This document shows positions 8,927 through 16,960 of a DNA stretch of 64,000 bases, piece by piece. Where the stretch lies: the NCBI GenBank assembly GCA_029547805.1, contig JAKPOP010000001.1, positions 186,001-250,000 on the forward strand, in the 5' to 3' direction. This stretch comes from Deltaproteobacteria bacterium. GTDB taxonomy: Bacteria; Myxococcota_A; UBA9042; DTJE01. The notes beneath the pieces were generated by a model, which had not been told where the DNA came from, did not search any database, and saw nothing but the letters and a program-made list of their open reading frames with translations. Position 1 is the stretch's first letter, and every line of letters begins with the position of its first letter. Position numbers and translations under genes: made by a program.

Positions 8927-8950
8927 GATCCGCCTCCGGGGCCAGGGCGG

Positions 8951-10498
8951 TCAGGGCCGCTCGTGGAAGACGTGGGCCTGGAAGGTCTGGAACCGGGCGC
9001 CGGACTTCCACGCATCCGGGGCCAGTCCCGCCTTCATCGAGAGGTGGGTCAGCGTGGTCGGCAGGTCCCAGCCCTGTTCCGGGGCCACCTGGGGCAGGAA
9101 GACGGCCCGGCGTCCCCCCTTCTCCAGGAGCACGCCGTCGCGGCCCAGGCGAATGTCCTGGAAGGAGGGCACCTCCTCCAGGGGCGTCAGCACCGAGACC
9201 TCGATGTCCACCTCCGGCTCCTCTGCCGGGGTCATCGGCGAGAACCGGGGGTCGTGGGCAGCGGCGTTGACGGTGTTGCGGATGACGCCCTGGTAGAGGG
9301 GTTCGGTGCCCACGATGGAGCCGATGCAGCCCCGGAGGTCGCCGTGCTTCTTGAGCGTCACGAAGACCCCGTAGGTCTCCCGGGCCCTCGGGGGGACCTC
9401 CCGGCCCTCCCGGACCGGGTCCGGCAGGGGCTTGCCGGCCAGGTGTCGCTGGAGGGTCTCCCGGGCCAGGGCCAGGAGCCATTTCTGGGTCGCCTCGTCC
9501 AGCAGGTCCCTGTTCTCGAAGGAGACCGGTCCGGTCCTGGGGACGAAGGCGATGGAGAAATAGGACACGGAGTTCTGGTAGTCGCCGGTCATGCGTCCCG
9601 AGGTGTCGAACCGCAGGGGCACCGCCTCGGCCGATGCCGGCAGGGTCGCCAGCAGCACCAGGATGGGACCCGCGCCACAGATCGTGTCCCCGGTGGACTG
9701 GAGGTGGGCCTGGAATCCGTCCAGGTCCATCTGGGCCAGGGGCTTCGCGGCCTGCATCGCCAGGTCTTCCAGGCGCTCCGGGACCCTGTCCCGGAACGGG
9801 ACATGGCCGTAGTTGGGGCCGTAGTGGGTGAAGTCGGAACTGGCCACGATCACGGTGTGGTCGTCCACGATGCTCCGGAGGGTCGCGGCGGCCTCTCGGG
9901 CCTCGGCGGGGCCCACCTGCCCCACGACGATGGGCACCAGGGTCGCCTCGGGGGCGACGACCTGCAGGAAGGGGATCTGCATGTCCACCGAGTGCTCCTG
10001 GGCAAAGGCGTCTGGACGAGTGGCGAAGACCCCGCCGGACTGTCGGAGGCGGTCCAGGGCCTCCTGGTCCAGGGGCACCTCCCCGAGGGGGGTGCTCCAG
10101 TGGGTGGCATCGGGGATTGCGAGGCCCCGGAAGGGCACCCGGTGGCTGGGGCCCAGCACCACGACCCGCCGGATGTTCCGCCCCTCCAGCAGCCGATAGC
10201 CGTGGGCGGCGACTCCACCGGAATAGCGGTATCCCGCATGGGGCGAGATCAGGCCCAGCACGGGGCCGCGATGACTCGACAGGTCCGAGAGGTCGGCCTG
10301 GTCCAGCATCCGCCGGACCTCCCTCCGGAGCCCCTCGGGGTCCCCGGGGTACCAGGACCCGGCCACGGGGGAGTGGATCACCCGCTTCACGACTGGAGGG
10401 GACCCAGGATCGGTGTTTCCTTTCATGGCAGCCTCCTGACCCTTGCAACACAGGCTCACGGACAGCACCCCCAACCACAGCGCCCCGAGGTTCTTCAT
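8951..10498 (-). CDS. amrB-amrA: AmmeMemoRadiSam system fusion protein: MEMO1 domain + AMMECR1 domain, lipoprotein-like signal
   Basis: 515 residues. After a short hydrophobic leader ending in SVSLCC, the N-terminal part is a MEMO1 domain (dioxygenase-like fold) with SPHAGYRYSG, GPSHR, HSVDMQIPF and SSDFTHYG, which supply the metal-site His/Asp/Cys set. The C-terminal ~165 residues are an AMMECR1 domain with the signature LRGCIGS. In most genomes A and B are separate genes or fused in this order. The ATG at 10498 is preferred because GAGGGG lies six bases upstream; ATG 10504 is alternative. The leader suggests export and lipidation, which is unusual for MEMO/AMMECR1 and should be tested. It follows the Tat-signal gene by 10 bases. 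The pathway product is not established. Confidence 0.92.
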   Translation of the reverse strand: MKNLGALWLGVLSVSLCCKGQEAAMKGNTDPGSPPVVKRVIHSPVAGSWYPGDPEGLRREVRRMLDQADLSDLSSHRGPVLGLISPHAGYRYSGGVAAHGYRLLEGRNIRRVVVLGPSHRVPFRGLAIPDATHWSTPLGEVPLDQEALDRLRQSGGVFATRPDAFAQEHSVDMQIPFLQVVAPEATLVPIVVGQVGPAEAREAAATLRSIVDDHTVIVASSDFTHYGPNYGHVPFRDRVPERLEDLAMQAAKPLAQMDLDGFQAHLQSTGDTICGAGPILVLLATLPASAEAVPLRFDTSGRMTGDYQNSVSYFSIAFVPRTGPVSFENRDLLDEATQKWLLALARETLQRHLAGKPLPDPVREGREVPPRARETYGVFVTLKKHGDLRGCIGSIVGTEPLYQGVIRNTVNAAAHDPRFSPMTPAEEPEVDIEVSVLTPLEEVPSFQDIRLGRDGVLLEKGGRRAVFLPQVAPEQGWDLPTTLTHLSMKAGLAPDAWKSGARFQTFQAHVFHERP

Positions 10499-10508
10499 CC
10501 CCATCCCC

Positions 10509-10748
10509 TCACCCCGCCAGATCCTCCCGGGTGGCCAGGTCCTCCGGGAGCAGCGGCTTCCCAGGGATCCGGAGGGCTGGACCCGGCGAATTCCCATCTC
10601 GTGGCCCTCCCACGGCTGTCGGCGCCAGGGCCAGCGTCGCTGCGGCCAGGGCCCCGGCCGTCAGGAACTCCCGCCGATCGATCGGGGTGCCCTGGGCCAG
10701 GGGGGCCCTGCGGATGCCTTTCGGCCCGGGACCGGCCTTCCTCTTCAT
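10509..10748 (-). CDS. Tat-signal mini-protein within the AmmeMemoRadiSam operon
   Basis: 79 residues, no recognised family. It contains a twin-arginine signal (DRREFLTAGALAAATLALAPTA, roughly residues 24-45) preceded by a basic N-terminus. Only about 30 residues would remain after cleavage, rich in Pro and Leu/Asp/Glu, with no cysteines. The ATG overlaps the TGA of the radical SAM gene (ATGA) and the stop is 10 bases before the MEMO1-AMMECR1 start, so it sits inside one transcription unit. It could be a maturation substrate of the system, a membrane-anchored partner, or the stub of a longer Tat protein that lost its 3' part. Confidence that it is expressed is moderate. Confidence 0.65.
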   Translation of the reverse strand: MKRKAGPGPKGIRRAPLAQGTPIDRREFLTAGALAAATLALAPTAVGGPRDGNSPGPALRIPGKPLLPEDLATREDLAG

Positions 10749-11737
10749 CTGGGCCTCCCAAAGACCCCCGCAATGGGGGTTCCACAGGCCGGACATCTCC
10801 CCTCCGCGGTGACCCGGAGGTCCGTGACCTGGTGCCCTGCCCGGGCGATCACCACGGCCCCGCAGGAGGGGCACCGGGTGGACTCGGAGGGATGTCCCGG
10901 GACGTTGCCGAGATAGACGTAGCGCATGCCCTCGTCCCGGGCCAGATTCCAGCAATCCTCGAGGGTCCCGACCGGGGTGGGGGGCAGGTTTCGCAGGCGA
11001 TGCTGGGGCACGAAGCGCAGGAAGTGCAGCGGCGTATCCGGTCCCAGGTGGTCCCGGACCCACCGGACCAGTTGCCGGACCTTGCCCCGATCGTCGGACA
11101 TCCCCGGGATCACCAGGTTCGAGACCTCGAGCCAGGCTCCGGCCTCCCGGGCCGTTTCGAGGGTTTCCAGCACCGGCCGCAGGCCGCCGTCGCAGACCTC
11201 CCGGTAGAAGGCCTCGTCGAAGCACTTCACGTCGATGGTGGCCGCCTCGACCACCCGGAAGAGGGCCCGCATGGGGTCCAGGTTGCCGTAGCCTGCCGAC
11301 ACGATGGCGCTCCGAAGCCCCTGGTCCCGGGCCAGAGCCGCGGTCTCGTAGGCGTACTCGTAGTAGACGATGGGCTCGGTGTAGGTGTAGGCCACCAGGG
11401 GGATGCCCCGTTCCCGGGCCAGGTCCACCACCCGGGCCGGAGGGAGGGCGTAGGCCTCCGTCTCCTCGGGATTCGCCTGGGAAATCTGCCAGTTCTGACA
11501 GTTCTGGCAGTGGAGGTTGCAACCGACGGTGGCCAGGGACAGAATGCGCTGTCCCGGGAACCAGTGGAAGAAGGGCTTCTTCTCCACCGGGTCGTCGTGG
11601 ACCGCCACCGGGAACCCGAAGGTGACCGCCCGGAGCGTCCCGTCCAGGTTGATCCGGATGCGGCAGTCCCCGGCCTTCCCGGGCGGAATCTGGCATTGCT
11701 TCGGGCACAGCAGGCACTCGACGGTCCTTGCGGCCAT
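10745..11737 (-). CDS. amrS: AmmeMemoRadiSam system radical SAM enzyme
   Basis: 330-residue radical SAM enzyme. An N-terminal cysteine cluster (CLLCPKQC, then AGDC) is followed by the SAM-cluster motif C73xxxC77xxC80 (CNLHCQNC) and NWQIS, typical of this subfamily. The C-terminus carries a zinc-ribbon pair (CPSC...CPAC). It partners MEMO1 and AMMECR1, encoded two genes downstream. The substrate is unknown to me. The ATG at 11737 is preceded by GGGAGGTG at ideal spacing and begins at the family's first Cys cluster; the longer frame to 11824 overlaps the ATPase gene and is rejected. Only 28 bases separate it from the ABC ATPase stop, so both may share one transcript. Confidence 0.95.
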   Translation of the reverse strand: MAARTVECLLCPKQCQIPPGKAGDCRIRINLDGTLRAVTFGFPVAVHDDPVEKKPFFHWFPGQRILSLATVGCNLHCQNCQNWQISQANPEETEAYALPPARVVDLARERGIPLVAYTYTEPIVYYEYAYETAALARDQGLRSAIVSAGYGNLDPMRALFRVVEAATIDVKCFDEAFYREVCDGGLRPVLETLETAREAGAWLEVSNLVIPGMSDDRGKVRQLVRWVRDHLGPDTPLHFLRFVPQHRLRNLPPTPVGTLEDCWNLARDEGMRYVYLGNVPGHPSESTRCPSCGAVVIARAGHQVTDLRVTAEGRCPACGTPIAGVFGRPR

Positions 11738-11765
11738 CGGCGACCACCTCCCCTGTTTCGGGATC

Positions 11766-12530
11766 CTATCCCTTTCCGGCGGGGTCCGCCTCCCGGTCCC
11801 GGGGGAAGACCGCGATGCGCCCACCGAAGGCGGCCCGGAGGTTGGCCTCGTGAAAGACCTCCTCCACGGGACCCGAGGCGATGCGGCGGACGTGGATCAG
11901 TGCGACGTGGTCGAAGTAGTCCCGGACCGTCTGGAGGTCGTGGTGGACCAGCAGCACGGTCCGGCCCTGTCGCTGGAGGTCCTTCAGCAGGGCGACGATG
12001 GCCTTCTCGGTCCGGGCATCGACCCCCTGGAAGGGCTCGTCCATCAGCAGGACCTCCGCGTCCTGGACGAGGGCCCGGGCCAGGAAGACCCGCTGCTGCT
12101 GGCCGCCTGAGAGTTCCCGGATCTGGCGGTCGGCGAAGCCCACCATCCCGACCTGCTCGAGGGCCCGGGAGGCCCGGTCCAGGTCCTCCCGGGAGGGGTT
12201 CCGGAAGAGGCCCAGGGCGCCGTATCGCCCCATCACCACGACGTCGCGGACCTGGATCGGGAAGTCCCAGTCCACGGTGCTCTTCTGGGGGACGTAGGCG
12301 ACCTGACGCCGGACCTGGTCCAGGGGCCGGCCCAGGATGCGCACCTGCCCCGCAGCCGGCCGCACCAGCCCGACGATGGCCTTCAGGAGCGTGGACTTCC
12401 CGGCCCCGTTGGGTCCCAGGATGGCCATCCGGCTGCCCCGGGGCACCTCCAGGTCCACGTCCCAGAGGACCGGTCGATCCCGGTAGGCGACCGTCAGGTC
12501 CCTCACCTCGATGGCGGCGGAGGTCGTCAT
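11766..12530 (-). CDS. Metal ABC transporter ATP-binding protein (Mn/Zn/Fe class)
   Basis: 254-residue cytoplasmic ATPase powering a ZnuABC/MntABC-type importer. Walker A GPNGAGKS (39-46), Q-loop PQK (81-83), signature LSGGQQQR (140-147), Walker B LLMDEP (161-166) and H-loop VHHD are intact. The segment VDWDFPIQVRDVVVMGRYG is characteristic of the manganese/zinc/iron (SitB/MntB-like) subfamily. The ATG directly precedes the first beta-strand, has no Shine-Dalgarno, and lies about seven bases after a perfect-looking TATACT box, so translation from a leaderless mRNA is likely. The permeases are at 0.2-2.4 kb and the binding protein at 19.5-20.4 kb, an unusual separation. It may head the transcript of the AmmeMemoRadiSam genes. 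Confidence 0.95.
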   Translation of the reverse strand: MTTSAAIEVRDLTVAYRDRPVLWDVDLEVPRGSRMAILGPNGAGKSTLLKAIVGLVRPAAGQVRILGRPLDQVRRQVAYVPQKSTVDWDFPIQVRDVVVMGRYGALGLFRNPSREDLDRASRALEQVGMVGFADRQIRELSGGQQQRVFLARALVQDAEVLLMDEPFQGVDARTEKAIVALLKDLQRQGRTVLLVHHDLQTVRDYFDHVALIHVRRIASGPVEEVFHEANLRAAFGGRIAVFPRDREADPAGKG

Positions 12531-12536
12531 GGGCCG

Positions 12537-12542
12537 AGTATA
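12537..12542 (-). promoter_or_regulatory. -10 box TATACT giving a probable leaderless ABC ATPase transcript
   Basis: TATACT (five of six consensus) on the minus strand ends six bases before the ATG at 12530. With normal spacing, transcription would start at or next to the A of the ATG. There is no purine-rich ribosome site between them. No strong -35 was seen. Confidence 0.5.
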
Positions 12543-12618
12543 GCAGGGGACGGCCCCCCGGGACCCATCCGGCCCGCCGCCTTCCAGGAGGGTCGGGCTG
12601 CGCGCCTCGCGGCGTCGT

Positions 12619-12637
12619 CCCGGCGTTCGGCGCCGGG
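12619..12637. other. Perfect 7-bp hairpin in the divergent ATPase/GH28 gap
   Basis: CCCGGCG, loop TTCGG, CGCCGGG: a perfect stem in the 236-bp gap between two divergent genes. There is no T-run on either strand, so it is not an obvious intrinsic terminator. It could be a protein site or an mRNA structure, or chance in GC-rich DNA. Nothing else coding was found in this gap. Confidence 0.3.
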
Positions 12638-12682
12638 CGGATTCGCCGTGACGGCATCCTGGAGCGGGGGTCCGGGAGTTGC

Positions 12683-12688
12683 TATGCT
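12683..12688 (+). promoter_or_regulatory. -10-like box (GC-TATGCT-TCG) for the GH28-like gene
   Basis: TATGCT in the context GCTATGCTTCG, shared with the box at 2502-2512 upstream of the metallophosphoesterase. It would give a leader of about 70 bases before the ATG at 12767, which has GGGAGG at 12755-12760. Confidence 0.4.
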
Positions 12689-12766
12689 TCGCCCGGCGTC
12701 TGTCCCGCAGCGGGAGGGGCCCTCTGCAGCGGGACGGCGGCCGGGGCCGTGAGCGGGAGGATCTCG

Positions 12767-14281
12767 ATGGCGTCGCAGCGGGGATGGGGTCGCGTGGCGG
12801 GTGGAGGCCGGTGGCGAACCCTTGGCGGGGTCCTGGCCATGGCGGTCCTGGGAGGGTGCGGTGGCGGCACCGGAACCCCGGACATCCTGGGGGATGTGCC
12901 GGACGGGGATCCGTCGTGGGTGGACCTCCCGGAGGCCTCGGACCTCGGGGCCGAGACCGGGGACCTGTCGGAGGCCGTCCAATGCGACGTCCGGCAATAC
13001 GGCGCCGTCGGCGACGGCGAGACCCTGGACACGGCGGCCCTCCAGGCGGCCATTGATGCCTGTGCCGGGACCGGCGGGACGGTGGTGGTGCCGCCGGGGA
13101 CCTGGTACACCGGGACGCTGTGGCTCAAGTCGCGGATGACCTTCCGGCTGGAGGAGGGGGCCCGGCTGCTGGGGTCCACCGAGCGGGAGGACTGGACGGG
13201 GCCGGGCCTGCTCAGTGCCGACGGGGTGGAGGACCTGGTGCTGGAGGGACCGGGGACCGTGGACGGCAACGGCCTGCACTGGTGGGTCCAGTTGCTGTTG
13301 TCGGAAGATGGGTGGCGGCCCGATCGCCTGGTCTGGATCCGGGACGGCCAGCGGGTCACTGTGCGCCAGATCCTGCTGACCCAGTCGCCCAAGTGGACGC
13401 TGCACTTCCTGCGCTGCGACCACGTGCTGGCCGACGGGGTGCGGATCCGGAACACGGTGGGCGACCGGGTCACCAGCCCCAACACCGACGGCATCGACAT
13501 CGACGCGTGCCGGCATGTCGAGATCCGGAACTGCGACATCGAGACCGGCGACGACTGCATCGTGGTGAAGAACGGGACCCCGGGATATCGACGGGAGTCC
13601 TACGACATCGATGTCCACCACTGCACCTGCGCGGCCTGGGCCAACGGGTTCAAGATCGGCACCCGGCCCGGGGCCGACGTCCACGACGTGACCTTCCGGG
13701 ACTCGGTCGTGCAGGCCACGGTGGACTCCCTGCCGGGCACCCGGGTGATGGGCGGCGTGACGCTGGTCTCGGACGACGGCGCCCGGGTGTATGACATCCG
13801 GGCGGAGAATCTGCACATGAAGGCGGTCCATGCCCCGTTCTTTCTGCGGGTCCAGGAGCGGGACCTCACCGAGGAGGAGGGGCGCATCTCCGAGGCGGGA
13901 CATCTGTCCGGCGTCATCCTGCGGAACATCCAGGTCGATGACTGCACGCTGCCGGGGATGATCCTGGGCATCCAGGGACACCCGGTGGAGGACGTCCGGA
14001 TCGAGGACGTCACGGTCACCAGCAGCGTCGGGGGGACCGAGGCGGACCGGGAGATCGACCCCCCGGAGCGGAACCTGGAGTACCCCGACGCGGTCTATTT
14101 CGGCACGATGCCTGCCTATGGGCTCTATGCCCGGCATGTCTTGGGTCCCCTGGTGCTGGCCGGGGAGGTCCGGTTCGCCTCCTCGGCGCCCGCCGAGGCC
14201 CGGCCGGCGATCGTCCTCGACGATGTCGCCCAGAAGGACCTGGCCGGACTGGCCGAGGGTACTGAGGTGGTGACCCGGTAG
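12767..14281 (+). CDS. Secreted lipoprotein with GH28 (polygalacturonase-like) right-handed beta-helix
   Basis: 504 residues. Signal peptide with lipobox LGGC, then an Asp/Pro-rich linker of about 40 residues (DVPDGDPSWVDLPEAS type) and a parallel beta-helix domain beginning YGAVGDGETLDTAALQAAID, the standard GH28 opening. Catalytic-acid motifs are visible: NTDGIDI (NTD 239-241) and GDDC (261-264). The usual GHG is replaced by a WANGFKIGT stretch, so the specificity, or even the activity, on pectic polymers is uncertain. Cell-surface polysaccharide degradation is the best guess. The start is fixed by GGGAGG seven bases before the ATG; the reading frame is open far upstream only by GC-driven chance. 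Confidence 0.85.
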   Translation: MASQRGWGRVAGGGRWRTLGGVLAMAVLGGCGGGTGTPDILGDVPDGDPSWVDLPEASDLGAETGDLSEAVQCDVRQYGAVGDGETLDTAALQAAIDACAGTGGTVVVPPGTWYTGTLWLKSRMTFRLEEGARLLGSTEREDWTGPGLLSADGVEDLVLEGPGTVDGNGLHWWVQLLLSEDGWRPDRLVWIRDGQRVTVRQILLTQSPKWTLHFLRCDHVLADGVRIRNTVGDRVTSPNTDGIDIDACRHVEIRNCDIETGDDCIVVKNGTPGYRRESYDIDVHHCTCAAWANGFKIGTRPGADVHDVTFRDSVVQATVDSLPGTRVMGGVTLVSDDGARVYDIRAENLHMKAVHAPFFLRVQERDLTEEEGRISEAGHLSGVILRNIQVDDCTLPGMILGIQGHPVEDVRIEDVTVTSSVGGTEADREIDPPERNLEYPDAVYFGTMPAYGLYARHVLGPLVLAGEVRFASSAPAEARPAIVLDDVAQKDLAGLAEGTEVVTR

Positions 14282-14303
14282 GGCCGGTTCCGGGGCCGGG
14301 CCT

Positions 14304-14323
14304 CCGGGGCTCTTCGGCCCTGG
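14304..14323. terminator. GC hairpin between convergent GH28 and GT39 genes
   Basis: CCGGGGC and GCCCTGG pair (one G-U wobble) around a TCTTCG loop, in the 75-bp gap where two genes converge. There is no T-run, so it could only be a weak or factor-assisted terminator serving both strands. Confidence 0.35.
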
Positions 14324-14356
14324 CGGGGGCCGCCGCCTGGCCACCGCGGCCCGGGG

Positions 14357-15946
14357 TCACGGGGAGGCCCTGTCCCGGCGGACCAGCCAGACCGGGCCCA
14401 GGTCCCAGACCCGGACGGCCCCCCGGGCTCGGTCCTCCCCCGGCAGGGTCAGCGTGTAGCGCCGCCGGGCGTTGCGGTCCTCCCGGAAGTCCCGGCCCAT
14501 CTCGTGGATGGCCAGCACGTGGACGGGATAACTGGCGCACTGGGTCCGGGGCAGCGCGCACTCGAAGGCGATCGGGACGCCCGGGCTGTCCTCCAGGATC
14601 AGGCGGGCGGTCTCCCGGTGCACGGGCACGCTGATCTTCGCCTCCTCCTCCAGGTAGTAGCGCCCCGAGAGGACCGCCTGGGTCAGGGCGATGGGCACCA
14701 GCAGGGCCAGCAGGCCCAGGCGCCACCGCTGCCGGGAGACCCGGGAGACGGCCCAGGCGATCGGCACCAGCGCCAGCGGGAAGACGATCATCGTGTAGTG
14801 GGGAAAGAACAGTTTGCGTCCCCAGAACATCATCGCCACCAGCGGCAGGTTGACCAGGACCAGGAAGGAGAGGGGGTCCCGCTGGATCGCCTGGCGGCCC
14901 AGGCGGACCAGTTGCCCCAGGACATGGCCCAGCAGGGCCAGGGTCGCCGCCAGGGACCCCAGCAGCGCCAGGACCAGTGCGGTCGTCAGCACCCACCCGG
15001 CCGGCCCCTCCCAGCCCAGGAACTTCCCCATCCGGCGGAGTCCGTCGCCTCCGTAGAAGCCCCACTCGGTCATGGGCGACGCCGACCCCTTCGCCACGAA
15101 GTAGGACATCTCCCCCGCCGGATAGAGGACCATGTAGTACATCGCCCGGAAGGCCTCGGCGATGGGAGCCGTGGAGGTCGCCGCGTGCCCCAGCAGCAGC
15201 CGGGTGTTGGGAAACCCCTGGATCCCGTCCACCACGAAGTAGGGGAGGTAGGTGCCCAGGCCGGCCGCTGCCCCCAGCAACCCCTGGCGCCAGGGGATCC
15301 CCCGGGGGCGGGTCGCCAGCAGCAGCACCACCGACAGGCCCCCCAGCAGCACGCAGGACAGGTGGATCTGGGGCACCGCCACCAGCAGGAATGCGAGCCA
15401 GAAGAGCGGCCGCCGTCCCTCCCCCCGCATCGTGCGGACCAGCAGGGTCAGGCCCAGGAATCCGAAGAAGGCCATCAGGTTCGGGTTCCAGATCCGGTCC
15501 GAGTGGAACAGGTGGAAGGGATTGAAGGCGGCCACCAGCATTGCCGCCAGGGCCGCCGGGGGGCCGTATTCCCCCCGGAAGAGCCGGTAGCCCAGCCCGA
15601 GCCCCAGCACCGACACCAGCACGATCAACACCATGCTGGCCTCGGGGCGGTCGAAGAGGACCTGGGGCAGCCCGATGATCAGGAAATAGGCGCCGCCGGG
15701 AATCCGGGCGTTCTCGGCCACCGTGGTCAGGGTTCCCTGGACCGGGAAGAGCCGGAACTCCCCGACCTCCCGGGCGATGTGGTACTGGAGGGCCTCGTCG
15801 GCCGCAAAGCGGGCGTGATCGAAGAAGACCAGTCGGAAGGCCAGGGAGGCCGCCAGCAGGCCCAGGGCCATCCAGTCCCACCGGGTCCAGTCACCGGTCC
15901 GGGAGAAGGCCGCCGCCAGCCGCGCCCGCCAGGATGGTCGGGTCAT
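14357..15946 (-). CDS. GT39-like membrane glycosyltransferase (ArnT/PMT family)
   Basis: 529-residue polytopic protein of the dolichyl/undecaprenyl-phosphate sugar-dependent GT-C fold. The first helix is followed by FAADEALQYH, in the loop that carries the family's acidic metal/catalytic residue, then about ten to eleven more hydrophobic segments and a soluble periplasmic tail of ~100 residues. FHSDRIWNPNLM resembles the conserved second loop region. Such enzymes transfer sugars from a polyprenyl carrier to lipid A, protein or other acceptors on the outer face of the inner membrane. GAGGAA just upstream supports the ATG. It lies 27 bases after the GT2 gene, which probably makes the lipid-linked sugar donor. 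Confidence 0.85.
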   Translation of the reverse strand: MTRPSWRARLAAAFSRTGDWTRWDWMALGLLAASLAFRLVFFDHARFAADEALQYHIAREVGEFRLFPVQGTLTTVAENARIPGGAYFLIIGLPQVLFDRPEASMVLIVLVSVLGLGLGYRLFRGEYGPPAALAAMLVAAFNPFHLFHSDRIWNPNLMAFFGFLGLTLLVRTMRGEGRRPLFWLAFLLVAVPQIHLSCVLLGGLSVVLLLATRPRGIPWRQGLLGAAAGLGTYLPYFVVDGIQGFPNTRLLLGHAATSTAPIAEAFRAMYYMVLYPAGEMSYFVAKGSASPMTEWGFYGGDGLRRMGKFLGWEGPAGWVLTTALVLALLGSLAATLALLGHVLGQLVRLGRQAIQRDPLSFLVLVNLPLVAMMFWGRKLFFPHYTMIVFPLALVPIAWAVSRVSRQRWRLGLLALLVPIALTQAVLSGRYYLEEEAKISVPVHRETARLILEDSPGVPIAFECALPRTQCASYPVHVLAIHEMGRDFREDRNARRRYTLTLPGEDRARGAVRVWDLGPVWLVRRDRASP

Positions 15947-15973
15947 GGGTTCCTCGCTTTCGGTCCGGGCCGG

Positions 15974-16816
15974 TCAGTCCTCCAAGAGAGGTGGCGCTGC
16001 AGGATACCGTCCCTCCCGGACCTGCCGCCGGATCCGCACCAGGGCTCGCCACATCTCCAGGCTGTCCCGCACCAGGCGCACCGACGACCCGTCCCGCTGG
16101 ACCGGCGTCACCGGCAGGCGATGGATCCGGAGGTTCCAGGACCGTGCCAGGGCCAGCAGCTCCACGTCGAAGGCGAAGCGATCGACCGTGAGGCTCGCAA
16201 AGAGGGCCCGGGCCACGGACCCCCGGAAGGCCTTGAATCCGCACTGGGTGTCCGGAATGCCCAGGTGCAGGTAGTGATCGACCAGGGCGGCGAAGACCCC
16301 GTGGCTGACCCGCCGCAGCAGCGATTCCGGGCGGTCACCCCCGGCGGCCCGTCCCAGGTCCCGGGCACCGATGACCACGTCCGCGCCGGCCTGAAGTTCC
16401 CGGAGGGCCGCCTCGACCGTGACGATGGGGTAGGAGAGGTCCGCGTCGAAGAAGACCACCGCCGACCCGGTGGTGGTGGCGACCCCCGCCCGCAGGGCTG
16501 CTCCCTTGCCCCGGTTCCGGGGAAGCAGCACCGGGCGCACGAAGGCGTGGGCCGACGCGGCCTGGAGAATGGCCTCCCGCGTGCCGTCCCTGGACCCGTC
16601 GTCCACCAGCACGACCTCGCAGGGCCGGGCCCAAGTGTCGCAGAACCGGGCGACCTCCTGGACGGTCCCCGGGAGGCGCGGGGCCTCGTTGTAGCAGGGG
16701 ATCACCAGCGAGAGCGCCGGGCGGTGGCCCGGTCCCTGGTCGGAGGGCAGGTGGTCGGAGGCCCGGTCGGTGGCCTCTGGCTCTGGAGCACCGGGCGATG
16801 TGGTGGCGCCTTCCAT
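15974..16816 (-). CDS. GT2 polyprenyl-phosphate glycosyltransferase (ALG5/DPG synthase-like)
   Basis: 280 residues. GT-A glycosyltransferase with SLVIPCYNEAPRLPGTV, VVLVDDGSRDGT, RNRGKGAALRAG, FFDADLSYP (DxD) and the late motif DTQCGFKAFRG, which is specific for dolichyl-phosphate glucosyl/mannosyltransferase-like enzymes. Unlike many relatives it has no C-terminal membrane anchor, ending in a basic tail. It probably loads a sugar onto undecaprenyl phosphate for the downstream GT39-type transferase; the two form an operon. The ATG at 16816 lies eight bases after a TAGGCT -10 box with an ideal -35, indicating a leaderless or nearly leaderless transcript. Confidence 0.9.
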   Translation of the reverse strand: MEGATTSPGAPEPEATDRASDHLPSDQGPGHRPALSLVIPCYNEAPRLPGTVQEVARFCDTWARPCEVVLVDDGSRDGTREAILQAASAHAFVRPVLLPRNRGKGAALRAGVATTTGSAVVFFDADLSYPIVTVEAALRELQAGADVVIGARDLGRAAGGDRPESLLRRVSHGVFAALVDHYLHLGIPDTQCGFKAFRGSVARALFASLTVDRFAFDVELLALARSWNLRIHRLPVTPVQRDGSSVRLVRDSLEMWRALVRIRRQVREGRYPAAPPLLED

Positions 16817-16824
16817 GGCGGCGA

Positions 16825-16853
16825 AGCCTAGGCAAACGGCCGGGCCCTGTCAA
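16825..16853 (-). promoter_or_regulatory. Sigma-70-type promoter TTGACA-N17-TAGGCT for the glycosyltransferase operon
   Basis: Consensus -35 TTGACA (16848-16853) and -10 TAGGCT (16825-16830) on the minus strand, separated by exactly 17 bases. The -10 ends only eight bases before the GT2 ATG, implying a leader of zero to two bases. Confidence 0.7.
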
Positions 16854-16960
16854 ATGAGGGACGTGCCCGATCGATCTTTCCCAACCAGTTGGGATTCCTT
16901 GGAGATTCCTGGAAATCGCCCTCGGCCCCGATCCTGGCCGGCCGGGCTCCTCGGGGCCGG

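Noticed and set aside
8963-14281. 1772-codon open frame on the plus strand
   Set aside because: Only the last 505 codons (from 12767) code for a protein with family motifs; the rest is antisense to the MEMO1, radical SAM and ATPase genes and is open because of high GC.
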